A stretch of DNA of 15,459 nt from Bacteriovoracaceae bacterium UBA7317 (GTDB taxonomy: Bacteria; Bdellovibrionota; Bacteriovoracia; Bacteriovoracales; Bacteriovoracaceae), in contig DKQD01000170.1 of NCBI GenBank assembly GCA_002474345.1, positions 1 through 15,459 on the forward strand, in the 5' to 3' direction. Of this stretch, positions 1 to 8,462 are shown piece after piece. The position numbers were made by a program, and so were the translations under genes. The number at the start of each line of letters is the position of its first letter. Positions within the stretch are counted from its first letter, which is position 1. The notes beneath the pieces are model-generated. The model had not been told where the DNA came from. It saw only the letters and a list, made by a program, of their open reading frames with translations, and did not search any database.

Positions 1-20
1 ACGAGATTCAATTTAACTTA

Positions 21-62
21 ATTAAATTAAATTAAATTAAATTAAATTAAATTAAATTAAAT
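21..62. repeat. ATTAA pentanucleotide tandem repeat (about 8.4 copies)
   Basis: Eight perfect ATTAA units plus two further bases run without interruption and then break at a G. The tract begins just beyond the stop codon of the metallophosphoesterase gene, on its 3' side. It is not part of any reading frame seen here. The 5-bp unit is not a multiple of three, so copy-number change would alter spacing or frame in anything that spans it. The sequence left of the window is not available, so whether it lies in the promoter of another gene is unknown. Confidence 0.95.
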
Positions 63-72
63 GAATTTAAGA

Positions 73-1272
73 CTAGCAACTAACTTTAAAAAAGGTTATT
101 TCATTTGGAACACCTAGCCTATTCGGAGGCCCCCAATATCCAGTTCCTGGGTTCACATAGACATTCATTCCTTTGTGCTCATAGAGGCCTTTAGGGTAAC
201 GATAAATGATATTCACAACAATATTCCAGGGAAAAAACTGTCCACCATGAGTATGCCCAGACATTTGTAAATCATACCCAAGGCGAGAAGCTTCCTCATA
301 AAGCTCTGGTCTATGATTTAAAAATATCTTGTAGTCAAATTGCTCTCCCGATACTCTAGAAGATATCTGCGCTAATTCCGATCTAGAACGGCCAAAATGT
401 CGGGCTGCACGGTCTTGTATACCCGTCAAAAGAATTCTTTTTCCATTCACCTCAAGGACTTTATTTTTATTATCAAGATCTTCAAAACCTAAAGTTTGAA
501 ATGCCCTACTCCATCTTTCTGCTCCCCAATAATACTCATGATTTCCAGAGACGAAGAATTTACCCAAAGGAGCATCGATCTTTTTTAGATTTCCAAGAAT
601 CCTCATCATATTGGTGTCTGGTATCGCATCAATCATATCGCCTGTTAGAAAGAGTAAATCTGGTTTTAATTTTTTTATTTCATCTGACAGTTTTTCAAGC
701 ATGGAGTCTCTAATTGTAGGACCTGCATGAAGATCTGAGATTTGAACAAAGGTAAAATCTTTTGCTTCCTTTTTTTCATTGTCAATCTTTTTGGATTTTA
801 AAATAACCCTTTTTACGGGAGGTACTTGTGTTGCCTTTACTGTCCCAGTCGATGCGCCCAAAAGTGCAGTGCCAAAAATACTACGTGCTCCAATCTTTTT
901 AATAAACTCTCTTCTTTCCATTCCAGCGTCATCTTTTTCAGAGTCCTTTTTCTCATTTCTTTTATTCCGTTTAAAGATATTCCACGAAAATGTACCAAGA
1001 TCGTAAAAAAGGGAAAAAACAATAATATAGCTTAAAAAAGACATGCAGCTATAACCTAAAAAGATCCAAAAGTGTCCAAAGCTTTTTTCAGCTTGTATTA
1101 TTCCGAATCTATAGAGAGTTAAGGGAACGGATTGTACCAGGAGAAAAATAAGGATGAAAACTTGACTCATTTTTTTTGTTTGAAACACGTAACGAGATTT
1201 TTTGTAGAGGAAATAGTAAACTCCGACATTCAAAAGAGTAAAAATTACATAAAACATTAAAACTCTTAACAT
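73..1272 (-). CDS. Membrane-anchored metallophosphoesterase (COG1408/YkuE-like)
   Basis: This is a calcineurin-type metallophosphoesterase with a membrane front end (399 aa). Residues 1-95 hold three hydrophobic helices (about 4-23, 36-59 and 67-90). A charged linker follows, then a Tat-like twin-arginine motif at 120-127 (RREFIKKI) before another hydrophobic stretch (131-146). The catalytic domain covers about 172-399 and shows the metal-binding series: D180 and H182 in SDLH, D212 in TGD, N244 and H245 in GNHE, H320 in LNHRPE, and H340 and H342 in GHTHGGQ. These fit the YkuE/COG1408 subgroup, which hydrolyses phosphomonoester or phosphodiester bonds outside the cytoplasmic membrane; the substrate here is unknown. 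An AAGG lies about 10 nt before the ATG. M118, just ahead of the twin arginine, is a possible internal start but has no convincing ribosome site. Confidence 0.9.
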   Translation of the reverse strand: MLRVLMFYVIFTLLNVGVYYFLYKKSRYVFQTKKMSQVFILIFLLVQSVPLTLYRFGIIQAEKSFGHFWIFLGYSCMSFLSYIIVFSLFYDLGTFSWNIFKRNKRNEKKDSEKDDAGMERREFIKKIGARSIFGTALLGASTGTVKATQVPPVKRVILKSKKIDNEKKEAKDFTFVQISDLHAGPTIRDSMLEKLSDEIKKLKPDLLFLTGDMIDAIPDTNMMRILGNLKKIDAPLGKFFVSGNHEYYWGAERWSRAFQTLGFEDLDNKNKVLEVNGKRILLTGIQDRAARHFGRSRSELAQISSRVSGEQFDYKIFLNHRPELYEEASRLGYDLQMSGHTHGGQFFPWNIVVNIIYRYPKGLYEHKGMNVYVNPGTGYWGPPNRLGVPNEITFFKVSC

Positions 1273-1308
1273 AGGTTATGGCCTTTTTAGATTTTCAGGT
1301 TTCTTCTT

Positions 1309-1330
1309 AAAAAACACTGTTTTCAAACAG
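1309..1330 (-). terminator. Weak intrinsic terminator after the MscS-like gene
   Basis: On the minus strand a dyad CTGTTTGAAAACAG folds into a 5-bp stem with a TGAA loop. It is followed by TG and then six T residues. It lies about 50 nt past the stop of the MscS-like gene. The stem is short and AT-rich, so termination strength is doubtful. Confidence 0.4.
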
Positions 1331-1332
1331 AT

Positions 1333-1362
1333 ATTATAATTTCTCTTCAATCATCTCCGCAA
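1333..1362 (-). promoter_or_regulatory. Candidate promoter for the metallophosphoesterase gene
   Basis: A perfect TATAAT (1333-1338) is preceded, after 18 bp, by TTGCGG (1357-1362), which matches the -35 consensus at only three of six positions. Transcription would start near 1326, about 54 nt before the ATG at 1272. The exact -10 box is the main support, and such hexamers arise easily in AT-rich DNA. Confidence 0.35.
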
Positions 1363-1378
1363 TTAAGAGTTATTAAAT

Positions 1379-3034
1379 TTAGGAGTAGGCCTGCCCATGA
1401 ATTTTTAACTGCTCAAGAGGTATAGTAATTTCTTTTTCATTACATAACTCAATAAAAATTTTATGAATTAGCCTCTCTAAAGTAAATCTATAAGGGGCCA
1501 TCACCCCTTCTGCATCGACTCTTATCCATAATTCAAAAGCATGCTCTCCCTGTGCTTTAAATTCCACCATAAGTTTTTTAATATTCCCTTTGAAAATGTC
1601 ACTTGAATTTATTCCCTCATCAAAACCTTGTTTGAAAAAAGGCAAAAGTTCTAAAACTCTCTTTTGCAATTGATAATCCAATCTTAAGGTAACTTCTATA
1701 AAGTATCCATACGATAAATTTTCTGGAAAGAGAGATAAAAACTGAGGTGTTTGGTAATAAATTTGGCTTCCACCCAACGTTTTAAGTAAAATCTGATCAG
1801 GCGTTTGAAGGATAACTTCACCAAATGAGCCATCTTTTAAAGAAATCCAATTTCCTTTTTCTGTTGGAAACATGGACTCATTTTCTGCCATTGGTCTGGA
1901 TTGATGGTTCATCATATCCTTGGCCCTTACCAGAATGCGGCCTCCTTCCAAAGAGTCATTTGTTAAAGAACAAAGAAAATTTAAGGAATCTACTTTCCAA
2001 GGAACGCCCTTGTAATAAACCCTTTCTCCTTCCCTTACCGTTCCAAGATTTAAGATTAACCTCGCCTCGTCTAACAATTCTGGAGCCACTTGTTTAAGAG
2101 ACCAAAGGATTCCAAAAATAAAAATACAAGCGATTGTAACCAAAAGCCAATCATTTAAAAAATAAAGGCAGAGTATTGAAGCGAATAAAGAAACTGTAAA
2201 AGCTATGCCTCCATATAGGGCCATAAAGGTTTTTTTAAGGAATAAGAACCTGTCTGATAAATCAAATAGTTCAAATAACCTATTTCTACAAATCATGAAG
2301 GAATAAAAGAAAATAAAAAGGACGGAGATCGATAAAAAAAGGTTTTTCCCTTTTGTCCCAATAAATTCAGTCAGAACATTGCCAGCTTCATTTATAAACG
2401 ATGATTTTTTACCATCTATTTTACGAAGAGACCTTTCTGCAAGAGTCAGATCAAATTCCAAATTTCTTTTCTCGGTGAAAAGCATTTCCTTAGATAGGTT
2501 TAAAGAATTTTTAAGGTCACCATATTTATCTTTCTTAATTAGCTCCTCAATTTTGATAATAGCATTTTCTCTTATGAGTATCGCTTTTTTGTACAACTCT
2601 ATTTGACTCTTATAGAGTTCTATTTTTCGAGGTCTTTCACTGATTCTTCTTAACCCCTCCAAAAGAGGCATTAAAATTTCTTTTATCTGCTTACTTAAGT
2701 CTTTCTTAGATTCAAGGTTAGGTTTCTCTCCACGTTCTATAAATACGCCTGTTGCAACTTCAATAAATTGATATTCCTCTATAGATATTTTTCTTTTAAG
2801 AACATCAACCTCTTGCTTTAAAACTTTTTCCTCCTCATTACTTAGAGCTTGGCCTTTTAATTTTTCCTTTTTTTCTTTTAAAACTTTCTTGAGCCAAATT
2901 TTGTTTAAGTCTATTTTTTGAAGGGACTCAAACTGGCGTTCTGAATTTGAAGTGAGATTTTTTGAATAGAGTGGATCTAGAACAAAAATGCTCAGAAAAA
3001 TCGTAAATAAGACCTTGTAGATAACTATCTTCAT
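1379..3034 (-). CDS. MscS-like membrane protein with N-terminal coiled coil
   Basis: The 551-aa product has a signal peptide (about 1-24), a charged helical and probably coiled-coil region (about 35-210), then hydrophobic segments near 231-249, 268-291 and 294-313. Residues 314-375 align by eye with the pore-lining helix end and beta domain of MscS channels: an amphipathic helix, then REGERVYYKGVPWKVDSL, close to the family pattern F-x-x-G-D-x-V-x-x-G-x-x-G-x-V. Residues 395-430 hold a second, similar beta-rich stretch (DGSFGEVILQ). The C-terminal alpha/beta part ends near EITIPLEQLKIHG, like the end of MscS proteins. MscS channels release osmolytes on hypo-osmotic shock. The glycine/alanine-rich TM3 packing pattern is not obvious, so channel activity is not assured. 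AGGG lies very close to the ATG, a poor spacing. Confidence 0.65.
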   Translation of the reverse strand: MKIVIYKVLFTIFLSIFVLDPLYSKNLTSNSERQFESLQKIDLNKIWLKKVLKEKKEKLKGQALSNEEEKVLKQEVDVLKRKISIEEYQFIEVATGVFIERGEKPNLESKKDLSKQIKEILMPLLEGLRRISERPRKIELYKSQIELYKKAILIRENAIIKIEELIKKDKYGDLKNSLNLSKEMLFTEKRNLEFDLTLAERSLRKIDGKKSSFINEAGNVLTEFIGTKGKNLFLSISVLFIFFYSFMICRNRLFELFDLSDRFLFLKKTFMALYGGIAFTVSLFASILCLYFLNDWLLVTIACIFIFGILWSLKQVAPELLDEARLILNLGTVREGERVYYKGVPWKVDSLNFLCSLTNDSLEGGRILVRAKDMMNHQSRPMAENESMFPTEKGNWISLKDGSFGEVILQTPDQILLKTLGGSQIYYQTPQFLSLFPENLSYGYFIEVTLRLDYQLQKRVLELLPFFKQGFDEGINSSDIFKGNIKKLMVEFKAQGEHAFELWIRVDAEGVMAPYRFTLERLIHKIFIELCNEKEITIPLEQLKIHGQAYS

Positions 3035-3088
3035 GACCCTATTTTTCGGTTTTTTTACATTGAGCTTAAGAATAGTACATTAAAGTCA

Positions 3089-3126
3089 ATAAAAAATGTA
3101 TGGTCGAAAGAAAAGGGTCATACATT
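3089..3126 (-). terminator. Intrinsic terminator after the 848-aa exported protein gene
   Basis: On the minus strand, perfect 8-bp arms AATGTATG and CATACATT (3095-3102 and 3119-3126) enclose a 16-nt loop and run directly into six T residues. It sits 35 nt beyond the stop of the 848-aa gene and ahead of the MscS-like gene. The stem is AT-rich and the loop long. A dimer-binding operator is the alternative reading. Confidence 0.5.
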
Positions 3127-3160
3127 CTCGTTAAGTCTTAGTCATAAAAGGCACAAAGGA

Positions 3161-5707
3161 CTAATCTTTATCTCTTCTCCATCGATCCCAGACCCTTTTC
3201 CGGTCCCATTTTTTGAGGTGCTTCTTATAAAGAGGTCCCCAATTTTTACCATCATGACTGAGGGATACGGTGACTGTAACCCTTGAATTCCTCAAAAATA
3301 GATGCTTTGAAATAATACCCTCAAGGCCCTCTCCAGATGCCCCTTTTTCGAAAGATAAAATATTCTTTCCCCTTTCAATTAAGCCTTCATTATTTTTAAA
3401 AATGGATTTGAATAGGTTTTTTCTGGCCCTAAAAGGAGGATTCTTATCTATTTGGATAAAGTAGTATTTAGGTTTTTTATCAGTCTTAAAAGCGATGGCC
3501 ACCTTCTCTTTACCAACACGGCCAACCTTGAAGTTACTTAAAACTGAACCATAATCGATATTTGTTTTATAAGGTTTCTCAAAATTAACTCGGTCCTCAA
3601 GGGTATAATCAATCGGATCCTGATCCGTGAAACCTGGGTCTGTAAAGGTAAAATTGCCAAAGCTTTTTTCATTACTTCCTTTCACAGAAAGCAGATAACG
3701 TTCGTTTTTCATACTCTCTTTAAGGACCCTTATAAACTCAAAGCCGTAACTAAAGGTTTTAAAGAGCTCTCCAAAGAGCTTTGAAAGCTCTTTATTATCT
3801 TTTGCGTTACTTAGCTTCGCCCAATAAGTCTGGAAGCGCTTAGCAGCAAAAAGGTTTCCGCCCTCCCTAACATGAACGCCCATTATAACGGTCGGTCCGT
3901 ATATAATTGAAGCTGGTAAAAACTTTAAAGCATACTTGGCTCTGTCTCCTTGAGTTAACCAGCTGCCTTCCTTAACTCTAAAAGCCCCTTCTAAAACCCG
4001 CCACATCTCATCTTTTGGGAAATGGATAAACGTCTTTAGTTGGTTTAAAGTGAAGGCCATTTTGTAATGAAATGATGAGTGACCATAATTTATAGACTTA
4101 TTACTCCTCATGCACAAATTTCTTAAGACGGATTTTTTACCTTCAGGAATTCTACTTAAACGCTTCATCATTTTTTTGGAACAGACTTTTCGAGGCCCAT
4201 GAACCGGAAACGACGGGAACTTGTATCTGTCTCCAACAATGTTTTGCATTTTATCAACGTATCGTCTTAATTCAGTCCCTGAGGAACGGTTGTCCCAGAT
4301 ATGACCATTCACCCTTAAAGTTAGTGGATCTCCTAATGAACTTCCGGCTTTTTGAAAAGTTGTTATAAAAGACTGCCCTTGATCCTCACCAATTCCAAAA
4401 ATAGAACGGTAACCCTTGCTATTGGAACTATAGGCCCTAAAAAACTCCGTTTTGCCGTCTGGTAAGGTTAATTCAACTCTACTGACTTTGTTTGTAGAGG
4501 AATTATAGCGACTAAATATAGGGCCCAAATTTAATGACAAGCGGGAGTGAGAACCAGTCGTTGTAGATTTTTTAGTGAAAGTCTTTTCAACTCCCCTTTC
4601 TTGGATCATCAACTCTTCCGCCCTTTTAAAGTTACCCGTTGAAGCCTTTAAATAGGCTTCCAAAGCATCAGGCTCATTTAAGTTGAATCGGTACCCTACA
4701 TCAAACTGCTTCATCCATTCTTTCTTTGCGTTAATTTGAAAGGGAACAACGCGAAGACCGAGTTTATCTAGGAGAAAAACTCCTTGAAAAGGGGTGTAAT
4801 AATCGCTCATCCCACCAACATTTGATGAGATACCTGCGGACTTTAAGCGAGTTACCTTAACCTGAACCTTTTGTTCTTTCTCCTTCATTACAGAAATTCT
4901 ATAATCTCCGTAGAGAAAAGTTGTCAAAGAAGCCGCAAGGTTGACCCCACCAACATTTGGTATCTTAGGAGTTTTCCACCCTACATGACCTGAGAGGGCC
5001 AGGTGACCAGACAAGGTGTAGCTATGAATCTCACCTGGAGCCATTTCAAGAACCCTCTTTTTTGTAAAAGGCAATTTGAATGGGTGCGTTAATAGGTTCC
5101 ATACCTTTGAGTAGCGCGCTTTGCTTAAGGGATTATCATCGAAAAAGTCCTTTAACTTATTTTTTCTTGCTGAGTCTTCATTTTTTACAAGGCCGGTTTT
5201 TTTTCCTTCCCTCATTAGCTTTTTGGCATTTTTATTTAACTCAGAAATGCTTTCTATCCTGTTAATCTCACCAGAATTAACCTGACGAAAATGAGCTATC
5301 TTGGTATTTAAATTGAGATTAAGAGATATCCCATAATTACCTCCATTAAATTTGTAAGAGTGAAGAGGAATGCCTAGAGGTAAGTACATTGAATCAACGA
5401 CCGTATACTTATTATCAGGTGTCTTGTTGTTATAAACTCTTCTTTGGGCCCTAAAACTAATTCTTGCTCTTTCGGGATACAACCACTGATTGAAAAAAGT
5501 GTTGTCGTCAAGCTGGTTCCAGATAAAATTGGTGATGTCATTACGAAAACCATCCCACCTATTGTCATCTTCACCGGCAGGAATCGTGTCCCAATCCAGA
5601 ACCTCTTGTCCCATTCCGCCCTGTATAGAAAAGGCAATCAGACCAAATAACAACATTTTTTTGATTTTTTTTAAGTAATATGTTCCTCGCATAGAAATCC
5701 CTTTCAT
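3161..5707 (-). CDS. Large exported protein of unknown function (848 aa)
   Basis: I do not recognise this family. The protein has a basic start and a hydrophobic core at about 17-30, consistent with a Sec signal peptide cleaved near GGMGQ (30-34). The rest is mixed polar and aromatic sequence without membrane helices, with many stretches of alternating residues (for example 122-140, 228-272 and 386-425) that suggest beta structure. An outer-membrane or surface location is possible but unproven. I see only two cysteines, C509 and C532, 23 residues apart, which could form one disulfide after export. The C-terminus is strongly basic (KKWDRKRVWDRWRRDKD). Two starts compete: the ATG at 5707 has AGGGGAG only 2 nt upstream, while the ATG at 5692 (residue 6) has AAAGGG with a better 6-nt spacer. 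It is transcribed in the same direction as the response regulator gene, 110 bp downstream of it. Confidence 0.85.
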   Translation of the reverse strand: MKGISMRGTYYLKKIKKMLLFGLIAFSIQGGMGQEVLDWDTIPAGEDDNRWDGFRNDITNFIWNQLDDNTFFNQWLYPERARISFRAQRRVYNNKTPDNKYTVVDSMYLPLGIPLHSYKFNGGNYGISLNLNLNTKIAHFRQVNSGEINRIESISELNKNAKKLMREGKKTGLVKNEDSARKNKLKDFFDDNPLSKARYSKVWNLLTHPFKLPFTKKRVLEMAPGEIHSYTLSGHLALSGHVGWKTPKIPNVGGVNLAASLTTFLYGDYRISVMKEKEQKVQVKVTRLKSAGISSNVGGMSDYYTPFQGVFLLDKLGLRVVPFQINAKKEWMKQFDVGYRFNLNEPDALEAYLKASTGNFKRAEELMIQERGVEKTFTKKSTTTGSHSRLSLNLGPIFSRYNSSTNKVSRVELTLPDGKTEFFRAYSSNSKGYRSIFGIGEDQGQSFITTFQKAGSSLGDPLTLRVNGHIWDNRSSGTELRRYVDKMQNIVGDRYKFPSFPVHGPRKVCSKKMMKRLSRIPEGKKSVLRNLCMRSNKSINYGHSSFHYKMAFTLNQLKTFIHFPKDEMWRVLEGAFRVKEGSWLTQGDRAKYALKFLPASIIYGPTVIMGVHVREGGNLFAAKRFQTYWAKLSNAKDNKELSKLFGELFKTFSYGFEFIRVLKESMKNERYLLSVKGSNEKSFGNFTFTDPGFTDQDPIDYTLEDRVNFEKPYKTNIDYGSVLSNFKVGRVGKEKVAIAFKTDKKPKYYFIQIDKNPPFRARKNLFKSIFKNNEGLIERGKNILSFEKGASGEGLEGIISKHLFLRNSRVTVTVSLSHDGKNWGPLYKKHLKKWDRKRVWDRWRRDKD

Positions 5708-5745
5708 CGCTCCCCTACCTTTTTGGGCAATAAAAATGCTAGAAC

Positions 5746-5774
5746 AATATACAAGGGATATTATTTATGAGCAA
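5746..5774 (-). promoter_or_regulatory. Candidate promoter for the 848-aa protein gene
   Basis: TATATT (5746-5751, five of six matches to the -10 consensus) is preceded, after exactly 17 bp, by TTGCTC (5769-5774, three of six matches). The predicted start near 5739 leaves a leader of about 32 nt before the ATG at 5707. Confidence 0.35.
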
Positions 5775-5817
5775 TTTATTATTGTAAAACTGACGAGAAA
5801 AACACAAATGATCTCTA

Positions 5818-6237
5818 TTAAGAAGGATAAAGACCACTTTTTACTAGAGTTTCTTTGACTTTTTTCTCTACTGTTTCCACCTCAAAAGGTTTTGCAATAT
5901 AATTAGAAGCACCTTCCTTGAAGGCAAGACGAACCTGATCTTCAAAGACTTCACAAGTAATCATGATAAAAGGTAACTCTTGTATACCATCAATCCCAGA
6001 GCTTCTAATTTTTTTTAAAAGATCTAGGCCTGATTCCGGCATATTCCAATCACAAAGAAGAAGGCCATAGGGCTTCCCTACTAAATGGGCCTGCTCTACT
6101 TTTTCCCAACCATCACCTCCGTTGTGACAAGTATCGATGTTGGATAGACCCATTCTAATTAGTATTTTTTTAACCAAAAGGCATATCGGCGGCATATCAT
6201 CAATCATCAAAACCCTGATCTTATCATCAAAAACCAT
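5818..6237 (-). CDS. CheY-like single-domain response regulator
   Basis: The 139-aa protein is a lone receiver domain with no output domain. It carries the acidic pair D13-D14, the phospho-acceptor D63 in LLCDWNMP, the switch T94 and the invariant K116 in AKPF. Residues two beyond the phospho-Asp (N65) and two beyond the Thr (E96) are those of Escherichia coli CheY, where they favour quick autodephosphorylation and phosphatase help. After the phospho-site the loop reads NMPESGLDLL, one residue shorter than the usual NMPxMSG/DG form. It should act by protein contact rather than by binding DNA. TAGGAATAAATA precedes the ATG and gives a good ribosome site. The gene is divergent from the sensor kinase gene, its most likely partner, and lies near a CheX-like gene. 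Confidence 0.92.
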   Translation of the reverse strand: MVFDDKIRVLMIDDMPPICLLVKKILIRMGLSNIDTCHNGGDGWEKVEQAHLVGKPYGLLLCDWNMPESGLDLLKKIRSSGIDGIQELPFIMITCEVFEDQVRLAFKEGASNYIAKPFEVETVEKKVKETLVKSGLYPS

Positions 6238-6456
6238 TATTTATTCCTAGAAAAGTCAGTTCAAAAATCCAGCCCTATCCAATTATGCCATAAATCAGTC
6301 TTTTTTCTCCTAGCCTTCTAATAACTTCCACTAAAAACTTCTAACTTAAATAATCATTGTTGGATAAATACTTGAATTAAGGATTAATATCTCTTCAAAA
6401 ATTTCCGATAATTGTTTGATATTATTGGTCATTACGGGGTCAAATTTAATAAAAAA

Positions 6457-8415
6457 ATGAAACAGTTTTTTAACTCAAAGCTTTTTTATTCTTTTTTTGC
6501 CTTAGCATTTCTTTTAACTTTGGCTTCGAAGCTTTACTCTTCAAGTTATGGAGGTCATTCATTCTCATCAATCAATTACTTAGAAGATCAAACCAGCTCT
6601 CTTGACGTTACAGAAGTTGTTAATAAAATAAACAGAGATCCATCCATTTTTAAAGCAACAAAAAACAAAAATAATTTTGGTTATTCAAAGTCAACCTTTT
6701 GGTTGAAAGCAACATTGCACCCTAACTTAAAATCCAAAGACTCGCTTTTTCTTTCAGTTAACCCCCCTTTGCTTGATACAATAGAACTTTATTCGCTTGA
6801 TGATAATCTCCAGATCATTAAAAAAGTTATAACAGGAGACCTCCATCCTTTTAATCAAAGGGAAATCCCTTACCGAAGGTTTCTTTTCAAAATAACTCCG
6901 AAGAATACCAAATCCTTACTTATTAAATTAAAGTCGACAAGTTACATACCTATAAACCTCACCATTTTGGACCAAAAGGAGTTTATCAATAATGAAATCA
7001 GAGAGTCACTCCTCTTTGGTATTTTTATAGGTGTTTCTCTCCTTCTGATACTTATCCACCTCTCTATTTTCTTCTTTAGAAAGGAAATGGACTCTTTATA
7101 TTATTCTGTTTTTATTTTATGCTTTAATTTAATTACACTATCCACATCAGGCTTCGGCTTTCAAGTTTTATACCCAAACCTACCTGAGTTTAACCAGGCA
7201 GCGCACGTTTGGTTCGCTGCCTTAACAAACTTATCAATTGTTCCATTTCAAAATATGTTTTTCAGTGTTGATAGAACAGAAAAGTTTCACAAAATTAGAG
7301 AATTTTTCGTTATTTTGTGGGTTATACCTTTGGCCCTGACCTTTATCCAAAGATACGAAATGATGCGAATTATCAGTCAGATTCTCATTTTAAGCAATTT
7401 TACACTTTTCTGCCTCTTGATAAAAAAGTACTGGAAAATAAAAATAAAGGAATCAAGAATTTCATCTCTCGCATTCGGATGTCTCATAATAGGTGGAGTC
7501 TCGCAAATTTTATATATCCATGGAATAGCTCCTCAAAACTTTTTATTCTACAATAGTTATATTCTTGGCGGATTACTTCAAATGATTATTTTTTCTCTTG
7601 GACTTGCACTTAAACTGAAAGAAGTGCAGGATGCGAGCTTAAAAAACAAATCACGTCTTATTGAGATCAATCAAAAAATTAACCAAGTCTTAAAACTTGA
7701 AGTTTCAAAGAAAGCTGAAGCGCTCGAAAAGAAAAACCAAAGACTTAAAGAATATGACTTTATTGTTGCACACGATTTAAAAAATCCTCTTGGGGCGATC
7801 CTTTCCTATACTGAGATATTTGATTTGAAAGATACAGAAGACCCGGAAAAAACAAGAAGAATTATAAATAATATAAGAAGCATTGCTTTCAGGGCTATCG
7901 ACTTGATTGATGGACTTTTAAAAGTTGTTACTTCCGGTACTCTTGAGTTAAGAAAGCACTCTATCGAACTCTTAATTAAATGGGCAGCATCGCAGCTTAC
8001 AACAAAAATAAATGAAACAAACGCAAAAATAAAACAGGACCTCGCTATTTTAAGTTTTTTTTGCGATGACGTTTCCATGGAACAAATATTTGCTAACATC
8101 ATAGAAAATTCGATTAAATATAAAAGTCACGACAAAGAGCCAGAAATAATAATTAAATCATGGGAAGAGAATCAAAGAGTTTATATCTCTTTTAAAGACA
8201 ATGGGATCGGCATCCCTGAACATATAAAATCAAATGTCTTTTCCAAGGACTTTAGAGGTGAAGACTTTAAAAACTCTAACATAGATGGGTATGGTTTAGG
8301 ACTTTACCATGTAAAAAACCTTGTCAAAGAAAACAAAGGCGAAATTGAAATCACCGATACAAAAGAAAACCATGGGACAACTATAACTCTTTCCTTTTTA
8401 AAAGACCCATCATAG
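6457..8415 (+). CDS. 7TM-DISM sensor histidine kinase
   Basis: Numbered from the chosen ATG (652 aa): a signal peptide (1-28), an extracytoplasmic 7TMR-DISMED2-type domain (about 35-175, with FGYSKSTFWLKATL), seven membrane helices (about 185-385), a linking coiled coil (390-430), then HisKA with H439 in VAHDLKNPLGAI. The HATPase_c domain shows the N box (N551 in NIIENSIKY), G1 DNGIGIP and G2 GYGLGLY. The motif D-x-x-N straight after the His is the one linked to phosphatase activity in HisKA kinases. No receiver is attached, so phosphate must pass to a separate protein; the divergent CheY-like gene is the obvious candidate. An in-frame TTG at 6412 would lengthen it by 15 residues, but it has no ribosome site and would bury the signal peptide. 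DISM domains are thought to sense small ligands, often carbohydrates; the ligand here is unknown. Confidence 0.93.
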   Translation: MKQFFNSKLFYSFFALAFLLTLASKLYSSSYGGHSFSSINYLEDQTSSLDVTEVVNKINRDPSIFKATKNKNNFGYSKSTFWLKATLHPNLKSKDSLFLSVNPPLLDTIELYSLDDNLQIIKKVITGDLHPFNQREIPYRRFLFKITPKNTKSLLIKLKSTSYIPINLTILDQKEFINNEIRESLLFGIFIGVSLLLILIHLSIFFFRKEMDSLYYSVFILCFNLITLSTSGFGFQVLYPNLPEFNQAAHVWFAALTNLSIVPFQNMFFSVDRTEKFHKIREFFVILWVIPLALTFIQRYEMMRIISQILILSNFTLFCLLIKKYWKIKIKESRISSLAFGCLIIGGVSQILYIHGIAPQNFLFYNSYILGGLLQMIIFSLGLALKLKEVQDASLKNKSRLIEINQKINQVLKLEVSKKAEALEKKNQRLKEYDFIVAHDLKNPLGAILSYTEIFDLKDTEDPEKTRRIINNIRSIAFRAIDLIDGLLKVVTSGTLELRKHSIELLIKWAASQLTTKINETNAKIKQDLAILSFFCDDVSMEQIFANIIENSIKYKSHDKEPEIIIKSWEENQRVYISFKDNGIGIPEHIKSNVFSKDFRGEDFKNSNIDGYGLGLYHVKNLVKENKGEIEITDTKENHGTTITLSFLKDPS

Positions 8416-8462
8416 TAACATTTTTTTCCACTTATTTTTTTGTAAAAAGTTTGATCAGGGAA

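Noticed and set aside
501..1035. Several plus-strand open frames of 60-75 codons opposite the metallophosphoesterase gene
   Set aside because: They lie wholly within the coding strand of a clear enzyme gene, have no ribosome sites and show no recognisable protein features.
6412..6456. TTG start that would lengthen the sensor kinase by 15 residues
   Set aside because: There is no ribosome site ahead of it, and the ATG at 6457 begins a normal signal peptide.
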